A DNA stretch of 64,000 nt from Asterella californica (Eukaryota; Streptophyta; Marchantiopsida; Marchantiales; Aytoniaceae), in the NCBI GenBank assembly GCA_036924285.1, contig JAYKYS010000008.1:23173001-23237000 (forward strand). Reading direction: 5' to 3'. Below, piece after piece: positions 50,448-60,302 of this stretch. Below the pieces are notes generated by a model, which did no database searches, was not told the DNA's origin, and saw only the letters and a program-made list of their open reading frames with translations. The position numbers and the translations under genes were made by a program. Each line of letters begins with the position of its first letter. The stretch's first letter is position 1.

Positions 50448-52569
50448 TATCGTGTCGGATATTGCATGAAGGATGTCCAGGAAAACGCGAGGTTCCTGGC
50501 TGTGGAGATGTTGTGTGCTGAAACAGAGACAAGACAGAGAAAAACAACCACAAAAACGAACGCTGCGATATATACACTCCAAATGTATGTACACTGCCGG
50601 TTCTTTCTGCTAAGAGCACAGAATTGAAAAACAGACCAGAGCGGTCTGTAACCTGCTTCAAAAGCCCCTGAAAACAACCCTTGAATCGCAACCCCGACCC
50701 AAAACCACCGAAGCGTAGCTCAAAGTAAGAGAAACTTTTCTTTGCTAACAAACAGAGCCACAGCAGTATCACGCGATTCAAACTCAAGCCCAAACCACAT
50801 CCATGTATAAGCTCTTAGCTAAAGCTAGCTACCACAAGCTGTATACAGCCAACCAGAACTCTAACGAACTCAAAAGAGCAAAACCCGTAGCGAAGAAACC
50901 AAAAAAGGCCTATTTGTGGACTTCCTCCTTTCGTTTAACGGACTTCAGATGTCCATCAGGTCTCCTCTGCTGACTCCGTTAACCCAAGAAACCTTCAGAT
51001 CCGACTCTTGATAGCCGAGGTATCGCTGATTTTCGGTCGCAGGTGATCGAACCTTCAAAAACTGCTCCTTGCGGCTTAAAACCGCACACCACGCACAAAC
51101 GGATCGCCTAAACTGATATCCGTCTTCTCTGGTAGGTAGATCTAGCTACCCTGAACCCAACAAGACTCCAAACAAGTCGTTTGGAGTTCCTCTTGCAAAA
51201 CCACGCAAGAAATTTGGTCGCAGGTTGCAAATAACTGACGTAAATCAGCTCCCTGCGGCTCAAACTTGCTCACCACACCCAAACCAACAATCCAATTCAC
51301 GTACAGTCTTCTCCTATGCGTACATGAAGACTTCTTGATCGCGTAGGCACCAAGAACGAAGAGCTTGGCTCACCGATCGCGAAGAACAACCCAATCTCAG
51401 GTCGCAGACGAACGAAAATCTGATGTAAGCGCTTCCCTGCGAGCCAATTTCACTCACAACTCCCAAACCGTCCGATGAAACTTTGAATCGTCTTCAATTT
51501 CCTGAAGAACTCGTTGTTCTGATCCCGATGGATCCAAGGACAGCAAGTTTGAACTCCGGAACGGTCCGAACGGTCCAACTCTCCTTCACAGGTAACTGAA
51601 AACCCCAAATCTGCTTCCTGCGTCTCAATTTCTCCCAGAATACAACCCCCGATCCGTCTCTTCAAGAACCGTCTTAACTTGTGCGTAGCCTGCACAGATC
51701 TGAACCCGATGACACCTTGCACGCGTGTATTGGACTTCCCAATTCTTCAAAACATCCACCGTCTCTTCAAGAACCGTCTTAACTTGTGCGTAGCCTGCAC
51801 AGATCTGAACCCGATGACACCTTGCACGCGTGTATTGGACTTCCCAATTCTTCAAAACATCCACCGACAGGTCGCAAGAACAAGCAAGTCTCTTAAGCAG
51901 CCCCCTTGCAACAGTCTCCGTACGTACAGTTCTCTCTTGAATAATAAGAAGCAGACCCCTTGCGTCTTTGATATAACGCCTGCTCTAAATACCCAGTCAG
52001 CAAGTAACTAGGGGCCTAGCTTGATTTTACCTTCTTTCGAATCGCATAACTTCTTCTCTGGATGTCCAAACGAAGTAAACAAGATGCCCATGGAAAGCTG
52101 ACAGTGAGCTCTACCCATCTATGTGATGAAAGTGAAGATCCGAAGTTGCGCCAAAAGCTCGTAAGCTGGGGTCTAGCTTGTTTTCTCCATATTCGAGTCC
52201 TGTAACTTTTCCACTAGGCGTCCAAACGAAGTAGATGAAGTGCCAATGGAAAGCTGACAAGGAGCTCTATCCACTGGTGCGATAAAAACGAAGATCCGAA
52301 GTTGTGCCAAAAACTCGTAAGCTGGGGCCTAGCTTGTTTTCTCCATCTTTCGAATCTTGTAATTTCTCCACTAGGCGTCCAAACGAAGTAGATGAAGTGC
52401 CTATGGAAAGCTGACAAGGAGCTCTACCCATCTATGCGATGAAAATGGAGATCCGAAATGAAGCCAAAAGCCCGTAAGCTAGAGCCTAGCTTGTCTTTCT
52501 CATGAGCGTCTTTGGAGCGACAAGCATCGAAGTCTGAATTTCAGATAGGAGCCGGTCCACGACACGACA
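50448..52569 (-). repeat. 5' LTR of the nested Gypsy element
   Basis: 2122 bp, pair of 42405-44412. The length difference is almost fully explained by a 105-bp tandem duplication (51655-51759 and 51760-51864, starting CGTCTCTTCAAGAACCGTC) present only here. The same internal 180-bp and 150-bp arrays are visible. Confidence 0.92.
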
Positions 52570-52848
52570 GCGCCCATCCATCCTTCGTCTTCTGGAGTCT
52601 TCGGAAGACTCCCAGGCGTTGCAGAAGAGGTCTTCTGTTTTGATCGGGTATTCAGCAGGTCTTCTTCCGAGTCGGACTCCGATCCTGAATGAATGAGGGA
52701 GATGGGTGTCCTCGATACACTTCCACTTTGATACACTTCGATACACTTCCTCCATCTTCCTCAGTGGCGTGGCGTCTTCCGACCCACTAGACTCGTCTTT
52801 CCTCACCAGAAGCGTCTTCTGATGGGAGCCGGACCTCAACTGTGGCAT
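52570..52848 (-). pseudogene. ORF2 of element X, N-terminal part (right of the nested Gypsy)
   Basis: Starts MPQLRSGSHQKT at 52848. The end of this segment, read in the frame with SGSESDSEEDLLNTRSK, runs to the Gypsy junction and continues in frame at 42404 once a single GCGC is kept. The frame of the MPQLR start differs from that of the SGSESDSEEDLL part, so an indel lies between them, probably in the slippery GAAGTGTATC repeat near 52718-52750. The acidic, Ser-rich N-terminus looks disordered. The same ORF2 start occurs at 55760-55655 and is cut there. Confidence 0.6.
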
Positions 52849-52872
52849 CAGAGTGGGAGGGGGCGTTGCTGC
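52752..52872. repeat. 121-bp direct duplication, copy 1
   Basis: Matches 55660-55780 in the same orientation with about 10% differences, mostly G/A and C/T transitions. It covers the start of ORF2 (minus strand). The inverted copy of the element's 3' part lies exactly between the two copies. Confidence 0.85.
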
Positions 52873-54026
52873 TGGGAGGGGGCGTTGCTGCTGCTGATCG
52901 TCGGAAGACGACTGAAGAGTTCAGTGCCTATGTCCAGAAGGAGATCCAGCCAGCTATGGAGTTGCTGGAGAAGAGGGCGAAGGCACAGGAGAGGCCCTTA
53001 CGATCTGGATTCGGCCTGCGCACCTTGCTGCGACAGGGGGAAGACCAGAAGAAGACGGAGTCGCTGGAAGCTAGTCTCCGCACCACGGAGAAGCCTGCAG
53101 CCGGGTACAAGGCGGAAGCAGCCGCTTCTGCCAAGGAGCTGGTGCAACTTCGGAAGAGCAACCAGGAGTTGCAGGCGCAGGTACAGCAGCGTAATCAGGA
53201 AGTCACCCGAGTGCGGGAGAAGTTCACTGTCCTCGCAGAAGAGCAGACCATATGGAAGACGGAGCGAGAAGCCGCAGAAGCGCGAGCTGCAGTTGAGAAG
53301 ACGCAGAGGGAAGCAGCAGAGGTCCGTGCACAGAAGATGCTGGCACAGTCGATGGAAGCGCTTCGGAAGAAGTTCAACTACACCGCGGGTAGGAAGTTAC
53401 TTACCTTGGCTAGAGGATGGGACAGCGAGTCCAAAGCAATGTTGGTGGAATGCCGGGAGAGCATGTTCAGGTACTTGGATCGACAGATAGAAGGAGTGAA
53501 GACACTTTATGGTCTTTCCTCGCTTCCGACACCTGCAACCGCATCTTTCCACGCTCCAGCACCATCGACTGGATCCGGAATGGAGAAGGAGGAGTTCGAC
53601 CTCGCTGTGCACTTGGTGGTGACAGCGTTGGAAGCCGAGAAGACTCCAGAAGACGTCTCGGAAGACAAGATGTCTTCTGGAAGACAGGAAGACGAGCCGT
53701 CTTCCCAGGTATTCCGCGTGGAGGAAGCGACTTCTCCGGATCCCTATGAGGTCCCCATGGTCCCTAGTCTCGCACCCGTGCCTCAGAAGACGGAAGAAGC
53801 ACCGGTCGACTCCGCTTCCCAGAAGACGCTTCTGTCTTCCGAAGCAGCAGCCGAAGCCGAGGAAGACGCAGCAGCAGCGACAGCAGAGTCAACCAAGGAC
53901 GATGAGGAGGAAGCCACCTCAGTGACACCCGAGGTAATTGCAGGGCTTTCTAGCTTATCAGAAGCCGCGTTAGGAGTTCCGATAGGAGCAGATCAGGTAG
54001 AGATTGCCTCCGTGCAATCTGAGTAG
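52842..54026 (+). CDS. ORF2 of element X, coiled-coil protein (inverted copy, open frame)
   Basis: 394 codons. Homology to the left copy starts at 52903 (about residue 21); the first 20 residues come from the junction and are not native. It keeps EFSAYVQKEIQPAMELLEK, a Glu/Arg/Ala coiled coil at about residues 85-180 with tandem EAAEARA/KTQREA heptads, RKKFNYTAGRKLLTLARGW (about 184-202) and an acidic C-terminal tail ending EIASVQSE. No nucleic-acid-binding or catalytic motif is seen. A coiled-coil Gag-like or scaffold role in a mobile element is inferred. It lacks the native N-terminus, so it is open but 5'-truncated. Confidence 0.7.
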   Translation: MASEWEGALLLGGGVAAADRRKTTEEFSAYVQKEIQPAMELLEKRAKAQERPLRSGFGLRTLLRQGEDQKKTESLEASLRTTEKPAAGYKAEAAASAKELVQLRKSNQELQAQVQQRNQEVTRVREKFTVLAEEQTIWKTEREAAEARAAVEKTQREAAEVRAQKMLAQSMEALRKKFNYTAGRKLLTLARGWDSESKAMLVECRESMFRYLDRQIEGVKTLYGLSSLPTPATASFHAPAPSTGSGMEKEEFDLAVHLVVTALEAEKTPEDVSEDKMSSGRQEDEPSSQVFRVEEATSPDPYEVPMVPSLAPVPQKTEEAPVDSASQKTLLSSEAAAEAEEDAAAATAESTKDDEEEATSVTPEVIAGLSSLSEAALGVPIGADQVEIASVQSE

Positions 54027-55654
54027 TTAGTAACTCCATATACAATTTCAAATATAGTAGGATCGAACATGCTATCTTAAGGGTGGCAGTTTTTCCATGT
54101 AAAATTAGTTAGGATACCATGTGGCAGCATAGGTAGCGTAGGAAGGACAAGGTGGATGGCCAATTCGGGCAGAGGAACCGCTTGCATGTGAGGTAGCAAC
54201 CTCCTGTCAGCGCCTCTCTCTTCCTGGTGGTCGTCTCCCCTGGTTCTCATGGCAGCGACATAAGTAGGATCGCAGAGTAGGAGATAGAGTTCTGCCTGTT
54301 CTGCCAGTTCTAAAACGTTCAGTAGTCGATTCTATGGTGCAGGCAGACTAGACACATTAGAGAGAAGACACCTGATAGATAGTTTTTCGCACTACACCCG
54401 TTGTTGGAAACATACGAATAGTCTTGGAATACACATGAGGGGTCTGCATACTCGTACCAGCAGTGGTTCGAAGATGTAGATAGAAGTAGTGGACAGTCTA
54501 GGAACAGGGAACGGCATCCTCGTGCAGTCTTGTTAGCTAGACTGGTGTGTCGAGGAGTAGACGCAGGAAGTAGAGGGAATAAGCTTCCCAATGTCATTGT
54601 GACTTCTTCTCGGAGAATAGATTGTGGATTTGAGTGCAGAAGCTTTGTTCATGTCTTCTGGATGGTGGGTTCCTTGAATTCGCTCCCAATTGTGCATGGA
54701 AAGTGTTCTTCTTGAGTGGCGGTGACCGTCAGCAGTTGTGGAAGTGTAGCTTGACTCGTTCAGTAGAGCACTTGGGATCTACGTACAAACGGTCTTATGG
54801 GTAAGGGATCCCAGAAGACAGAGTAGTCAGAGCAGCGAAGTGAAGAAGAAAGAAGCCTTCTTCCCGCAACAGAAGACGACATCCTCGAGTAGAAGACGGT
54901 GCAATAGTACTCATGTTTGTTGTCTTCCTCCCCAAACTATTACAAGCAGGGATGGCTTGTTAGTCAAGATCCGGACTAGAAGCCTGTCGGAATCTTAATT
55001 TACTCTTTTCATCTTGTTTTCTCTTGTTTGGATTTTCTCATCTCCCCCATCTTCTCCCATCTTCCCCATCTTCTTACCTTCTTCTAGTGAGTTTTCGATA
55101 CTTCTATTTTGAGCTTCCGTGAAGGTGAATGTCGTTGTAGTGCTGCAGGAAGACCATTTCCGTAGGCAGAAGCCTGGGAAGGCTACAGGGGACATACACC
55201 CTGTGATTAATCTAACCCGATGGAATGTGAGTGTGAGAATAAGGTGTAACGACCGTTGGTAGTCGACTTCTACGAAGTAGGACAGCTTTCTGGAGGTGTG
55301 AGAAGACGAGCTGAACCCCCAGAAGACAAGAATCGCTTCGGGAAGACGGTATCGAGAAGATCGGAAGAAGCAACCTGGAAGCAGGAAGATCGTCTTCTCG
55401 AGCTTCCCTGTGAATAATTGTGTGATATTTTAGTTGGTAGTTGTTTGTTTAGTTCCAGAACACCATGTGGCGTGTCTGGAAGACGTGTGGTTTTGTGTGG
55501 TTTTGTGAGAAGACGGACTTGTTAGGCAAAACCCGTGTGTTTGTGTGTTTGAACAGATCTTAGAACTTAGAGCAGCGATTACTTACATAAATCCTCTGCG
55601 GGAACGATATCTTGTATACTAAATGGGCAAAAGGAGTAATCATGCGTCACTACA
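52903..55654 (+). repeat. Right arm of the large inverted repeat
   Basis: 2752 bp, reverse-oriented partner of 39453-42205. Its inner end falls inside ORF2 (5'-truncated) and its outer end is the intact terminus GCGTCACTACA. Before the Gypsy inserted, the two arms were separated by only about 0.5 kb, i.e. a near-palindrome of about 6 kb. Confidence 0.9.
55136..55654 (+). repeat. LTR-like terminal block of element X, right
   Basis: 519 bp, partner of 39453-39970. Inner edge TGTAGTGCTGCAGGA, outer edge ending GCGTCACTACA. It abuts the truncated start of ORF2 at 55655. Confidence 0.45.
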
Positions 55655-55659
55655 GGGAC

Positions 55660-55780
55660 CCATCTTCCTCAGTGACGTGACGTCTTCCGACCCACTAGAC
55701 TCGTGTTCCCTCACCGGAAGCGTCTTCTGGTGAGAGCCGAGCCTCAGCTGTGGCATCAGAGTGAGAGGGGGCGTTGCTGC
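55660..55780. repeat. 121-bp direct duplication, copy 2
   Basis: Partner of 52752-52872. On the minus strand it holds the start of an ORF2 copy (MPQLRLGSHQKT), which is cut at 55655 by the terminus of the inverted arm. It lies 3-24 nt downstream of the ORF1 stop. Confidence 0.85.
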
Positions 55781-55783
55781 CTC

Positions 55784-56493
55784 TCAGTCATCGTCTTCCA
55801 AGGTCTCCTCCTTCACCTCCTGTCGCTCCGTTGACCCATACCCTGCCAGTTGATCTTCCCTAAGATCCTCCATGGCTACATACAAGTAGTAGAGGAAGGG
55901 CGTCAAGTGTCCTCCCGCCGGGGTACCCAAGTATGCTAGCTCCGTCTGTACGTAGTTGTGGATGTACTCGCCCCAGTAGATGGGCACTCTGTCATCCACA
56001 CTGATTCCAGGAACTCCACGTCTTGATCTCCTAAGTACCTTGTCTTCTGCGCTTTCCCCTTGGGAAAGAGATGCAGAAACAACTTCGCCAGAAGTCGCTT
56101 CTTCGGCTCCCGATAAGATTCTATCTTCCAACCGTTCCTCCCCTGTCTGTCTTCCACAAAAAGGCAGGTGGTGCTCCCAGGCACATGCCACGAACTCACG
56201 ATCCTCGGCAAGATCTTCTTCTCGTACCAATATCCTCGGTTCTCGGATTCAGGCCTGTGAAAAGCCCTGCGCCACCAGTCTTCAGTCCAGGAAGACGGTC
56301 TTCCTCGAGCTACTCCTGCCTTCGCAGGTACACGGTTACGCGGTGGCAACGCTGCCCACACCTCCTCCAGAAGTCCTTGATCTGCGAGGTTCCAATCCCA
56401 CAAGAAGAAGTCAAGACCCAACTCCTTGAGGAAAGGAGTGGCCTCGGCCAATTCTGCCGCTGGTAACACCAAGCCTCGCGGATGCATCGTCAT
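55784..56493 (-). pseudogene. ORF1 of element X (frameshifted), transposon-protein-like
   Basis: Starts at 56493 (MTMHPRGLVLPAAE) and stays open to about 56000; after a 1-nt shift near 55985-56005 it continues in the other frame to a TGA at 55786-55784. Segments: FFLWDWNLADQGLLEEVWAALPP, a Trp-rich WTEDWWRRAFHRPE, RLLAKLFLHLFPKGK, and after the shift PIYWGEYIHNYVQTELAYLG and HLTPFLYYLYVAMEDL. The helical pattern recalls the plant 'putative transposon protein' domains found in nested retroelements, but this is a resemblance only. ORF2 follows 23 nt downstream, so the element was probably bicistronic or the two made one polyprotein. Confidence 0.6.
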
Positions 56494-58400
56494 GCTGGAA
56501 GATCTGTTGCACTAAGCCACAAGCACTTACTATGAGCTGAAGGCTCAGTCCTTCCCAAGTGCCCACAGTCTAGCTTCTACTTCTCAGAAGACGAAACTAG
56601 TCTTCCAGAAGACAGCTACTCCGTCTTCCGGGATTCTAACCGTACTTCCTAGATAGCTCTCGTCTTCCGAGCTATATCTAAACAATCCTATCTAAGCAAG
56701 GCCTCGCATGGATTACCAAGAAGACAACCCACCTTGCATTACATCCTACTTCCTATCAGAAGATACAAGATTCGCGAAACATAAAGTGCATGACAAGTTC
56801 AGAAGTCGGTTGCGGGCTCCTGCAGTGACAGTGACCTCTGGGAAGACACTCGGGACAGCTTCCGATTCAATGTCTTTCTCGGAAGACTTCCCGAAGTCAG
56901 ACTTCCCTTCACTGGTCTCACTTGTCTTCGTCTTCCGAAGCGCAATCTATCCTCACAACAGACTCAAGACAATTGCACTCTGTTCTTCTGACTTCTCACA
57001 TCTCATACGCACTCAGAAGAACCTTGCTGCTCGGTGGGAAGACATGACCCTCGACCATTCTCTCCAGATTCTACCAGCAAGTATTCTCACGACTCTCTTC
57101 TAAGTTCAGGAAGAAGAAGGAATGGCTGCTATGGGTCGAACAGAAGAGACCCGAATGGAACCTCACGTCTTCTCGCTCATTTTGCTAGCCTTTCAGTCTT
57201 CTAGTCTCTCTAGGAAGATGTGGAGTTGAGAAGCCTGGAAGACCGAGAGGCACAGGCCTAGTTCCCGACTTCCAACTTCTCGAAAGAACAAAACAACTCA
57301 CCACACCACTCAGGATTCGTACCAAGCTTCTCTTAACACAAAGCAACACAAATCCACTCTTGATACGAATTGTGTTCAGTCGACTTCCGAAGACAGTCTT
57401 CCAAAGACAGTCAAGTTTAAGAAGCGTCTTCCGAATATGTTCCCATCTTCCGAATCGTCTTCTGTTCCAGGTTTCGGGGGTAGAGAACTAGTAGGGTAGG
57501 AAAATTGATAGCTGGGATCTCCAATTTGAGGGCTAGGAGTAGGGAAGCTCGAATTGAGCTCGGGAAGAAGCAAGGAGATGTCTGACAGAAATTGGGCAGC
57601 GCTTCCGCGCCCAATGTCTCAATAGAAAGAATGGGGGGTGGGGTAATCGATCAGGCTGCCTGCACACAGCCAAGGAAGCGCGGGGAATACCAGACAAAGG
57701 CGTGAAGAAGTGGGAAGGGGAAAGAACGTGGGGAAGAACCTCTACAGTCTTCTTCTGCTCCCCGAGTTGCCTTCGACCTCCGCGCGCTTCTGGCTCTTGT
57801 CCTAGCTCCAATGCGACTCCTCTCGACTGCGCCTGCTGTCAATTTCTGGCCACGCCTCGATTCTACCTTCGATTCTACTCGCTACTCTCTAATGTCAGCT
57901 TCTCGGGAGCTCACAGACACGCTTTCGCTTTCTGCCTTCTGTGCTTCTGCAATTCGGTCTCGCCCTTCGCCTAGCTGCCAACTTGTTCTCTCCTACCTCG
58001 ATGTCCTCACTCGATTCCTCTCTCAAAGCTTACTTGCGAAGCTCACTCTCTCCAATCGATCTTCTCAAGCGCGCTTTGCTGCGGGAAGCTGGAATGCGCC
58101 TAATGTGCTTCCTTACGCATCTTCCCCGCAGATTAGGGGTTTTCGACCTTAAGTGTCTTCCCCGACCTACCTACCTATTCGGTGCGACCCAGTAGGTACA
58201 CCTACTGTTTTACCCGAAAACTCGTGGTTAGGCCTTCGCGGTCGCTGTCTTCCGGAAGACATGTGTCTTCTGCCGTCTTCCCGTCTTCTGAAGACGCAAC
58301 TGAGAAGACGCTCTTCCGAAGACGGTCGTCTTCCGAAGAAGTCCACTTCTTATTAAAAAGCTCATAAGGTCATCTTCATGTTAAGGAAGACATAACCTTA
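56494..58400 (-). other. 5' non-coding region of element X
   Basis: Dense in GAAGAC/GTCTTC (nine in about 90 bp at 58250-58340) but without a convincing coding frame; open frames of 60-130 codons on both strands have the composition of the motif itself. No LTR matching 39453-39970 was found here, so the 5' terminus of the element is missing or lies at an unrecognised boundary near 58.35-58.4 kb. Confidence 0.5.
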
Positions 58401-58744
58401 AGTAACAACGCTTCTTCAGTTATACAAACAAGTTATTATTCTCAAAAATTTCAAAAATTTGTGCATCCTGTAATTTGTGGGCACCACAACAAACTAGTAA
58501 CAGGAGAAAGAAATACTGAGCGGAGATAGGAAAGATGCGTGTGAAGGATCCTATACCCAAGGTGAAGAATGGATGAGAAAGGGTTTGAAGTGATTTGCTG
58601 TACATGAATGTTTTAGCAGAAAAAGTAAAAATCTTTTGTGCGCAATGTTTACTTACTGCACGGAAGCACAGCAACATCCAAAAAAAATCTATATGTATAT
58701 TTAAACATCTAAATTTAATTTACTATTTTTAAATAATCTTGAGA

Positions 58745-58892
58745 TAGTAACGTATGAACTTTGGGAAGAACATATAATCATAGTCAGTTCAAAAGTAACC
58801 ACTTCAACTTCTGAGCTAACCGTAACACGTGAACTATGGGAAGAGAAAAAACTTAGAAGCGTAGTGAGTTGGAAAGTAATCGTTTCTACTGT
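58745..58892. repeat. Tandem duplication, period about 75 bp
   Basis: GTAACGTATGAACTTTGGGAAGA at the start of unit 1 matches GTAACACGTGAACTATGGGAAGA in unit 2; later GTCAGTTCAAAAGTAACCACTTC matches GTGAGTTGGAAAGTAATCGTTTC. Diverged, non-coding. Confidence 0.6.
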
Positions 58893-59495
58893 AAGTAAAG
58901 TCTTATGTACTAATAATAAATTGTTTAATAACTTGAGGGTATTGCCTAACCCTTCCAAGAGGAAGGGTAAGGTCATACATTAAAGGGTATGTATATTCCC
59001 TCTCGTCTGAACTTGGAAGAGAGTGAATATACATGCTTGTATATTCACCCTCTTCCATATATACAGAGGTGAGGCTATGTGAACCCGAATCTTGATTTTT
59101 TATCAGAATTACATGCAATGTTTTGCCATAATCTTTATTCTAAAAATAATTCCCAATGACTTCTTACATTCGAATGCTTGTGTCATATGAAAAGAAAGGA
59201 GCTCAGATTGTGAACATGTAGGGAGGAGAGCGATTATTGCCGTCTAGCGTTCGTAAATTACGATTAGAAGAGTTGTAACTTAACAGTAGGCAAGATGGAT
59301 ATGCATCCCAAGTGAACCCTTGCTCCAGAGAAGGCAAAGGAAAAGTGGCGAAAGTGGAAGAATCTTTTTTACAGTCAATTGGTGGATGTTGCATTTGAAA
59401 CTTATTTCTTATATATGTGTTCTGTGTAGTGCTTATATAAACTGCAAGAGGAGTTAATTTTTTTGAGAGCCTGGCTGGGACAAGTACGGCAGAAG

Positions 59496-59690
59496 ATGAC
59501 GTTACTGAATTTACTGCACTAAAGTTAAACTATTAAATTTAGTACACTAAAGTAAAAACATATAAATATGTAACATTTGGTACACTTGGAAAAGATGATT
59601 TACAGAATTTACTGCACTAAAGTTAAACTATTAAATTTAGACACTAAAGTTAAAAACTATAAATGCATAGCACTTGGTGCACTTGGCTAC
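59496..59690. repeat. Tandem duplication, period about 98 bp
   Basis: GAATTTACTGCACTAAAGTT followed by AAACTATTAAATTTAG occurs at 59507 and 59605; the flanking ACATTTGGTACACTTGG and GCACTTGGTGCACTTGG also pair. Recent, non-coding. Confidence 0.8.
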
Positions 59691-59994
59691 TCTCGTGGGA
59701 AACTTATACCTGGCTGCTCCCCTTAATAACCTATAAGTACCGGATGGCCAATACTCTCTTAAGTGGTTTAAAGTCACGATCTTAGGTGAGTAATTTAACT
59801 TGTATGTTAATTTATGCACTAACATTTTCAAAAAGTGCAGGTTAGTGTATAAATTAATGAGTTTGCATATCCCCTATACCGAACTTGGAAGAGGTGAATA
59901 TGCATGCTCGATGACTATGACAGAATGCATTGGGTAGTGGTGGTTTGAGAGTTTGCAAGCTTTCCAACCAAGGGTGTAGCTTCGGATTAGATGA

Positions 59995-60302
59995 TAGGGG
60001 TGTCAAAGTTGTAATATTTCTGGAAGATTCAAGACTCGCAGGAGAGAGTTACGACTTTGACTAGACGTCTGCAGTGGCTTTTTAAGAGATTTCTGTTCTC
60101 TTAGCTCGTTTTCTTCTGCAGTAGTGAATCTACTTCTCTAACTACTTATTCTCAGTGTCAAGACTGAAAAAACTTCCTCAACAGCCATAGAGACAAAGCC
60201 ATAATTTTGTCACATGTAACTTTACGTAGAACCACGGCTCATTCTTGATCACCCTTGTGAATGAACACTTTGATCTCTATATTACAACTTTGACAGCTCA
60301 TA
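59995..60302. mobile_element. MITE family M1, copy d
   Basis: Begins TAGGGGTGTCAAAGTT and has AACTTTGACA near 60286 as the opposite end. It contains GAGAGAGTTACGAC and GCAGTAGTGAATCTA as in copy c, 41 kb away and in the same orientation. The right limit is approximate. Confidence 0.55.

Larger units (their letters stand above)
42405..52569 (-). mobile_element. Full-length Ty3/Gypsy LTR retrotransposon, nested in element X
   Basis: 10.2 kb, transcribed leftward. LTRs are at 50448-52569 (5') and 42405-44412 (3'). LTR ends are TGTCGTGTCG and CGACACGATA. The 4-bp sequence GCGC flanks it on both sides (42401-42404 and 52570-52573). Removing the element and one GCGC joins the ORF2 frame of element X without a break, strong support for these boundaries. 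Internal order gag, protease, reverse transcriptase, RNase H, integrase is that of Gypsy elements. No chromodomain was seen; the integrase tail has a GPY/F-like RRWFGPYVV. It is defective (see gag, pro and pol entries). Confidence 0.93.
39453..58400 (-). mobile_element. Composite GAAGAC-rich element (element X) with inverted partial copy and nested Gypsy
   Basis: Read on the minus strand. It enters near 58.3-58.4 kb, carries ORF1 (56493-55784) and the start of ORF2 (from about 55760), and ends at 39453 with the terminus TGTAGTGACGC (plus strand). An inverted copy of its last 2.75 kb (52903-55654) and a full Gypsy element (42405-52569) interrupt it. Both coding and non-coding parts are saturated with GAAGAC/GTCTTC. 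The right limit is set only by where this motif density stops (about 58345-58390); no matching 5' terminus or 5' LTR was found. Class unknown: ends of TG..CA type and a 0.5-kb LTR-like block point to an LTR element, but no polymerase is encoded. Confidence 0.6.

Noticed and set aside
52843..52855. TGGCATCAGAGTG on the plus strand as an initiator-Met primer site
   Set aside because: Two mismatches to TGGTATCAGAGC, not next to an LTR end, and on the minus strand it is the start of ORF2. The second copy at 55751-55763 has the same problem.
52822..53490. 222-codon plus-strand frame, Arg-rich
   Set aside because: Out-of-frame shadow of the coiled-coil ORF2; the Arg and Ser richness reflects GAAGAC read in another frame.
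55980..56466. Plus-strand frames of 131-149 codons
   Set aside because: Antisense to ORF1 of element X, whose minus frame has the coherent protein pattern.
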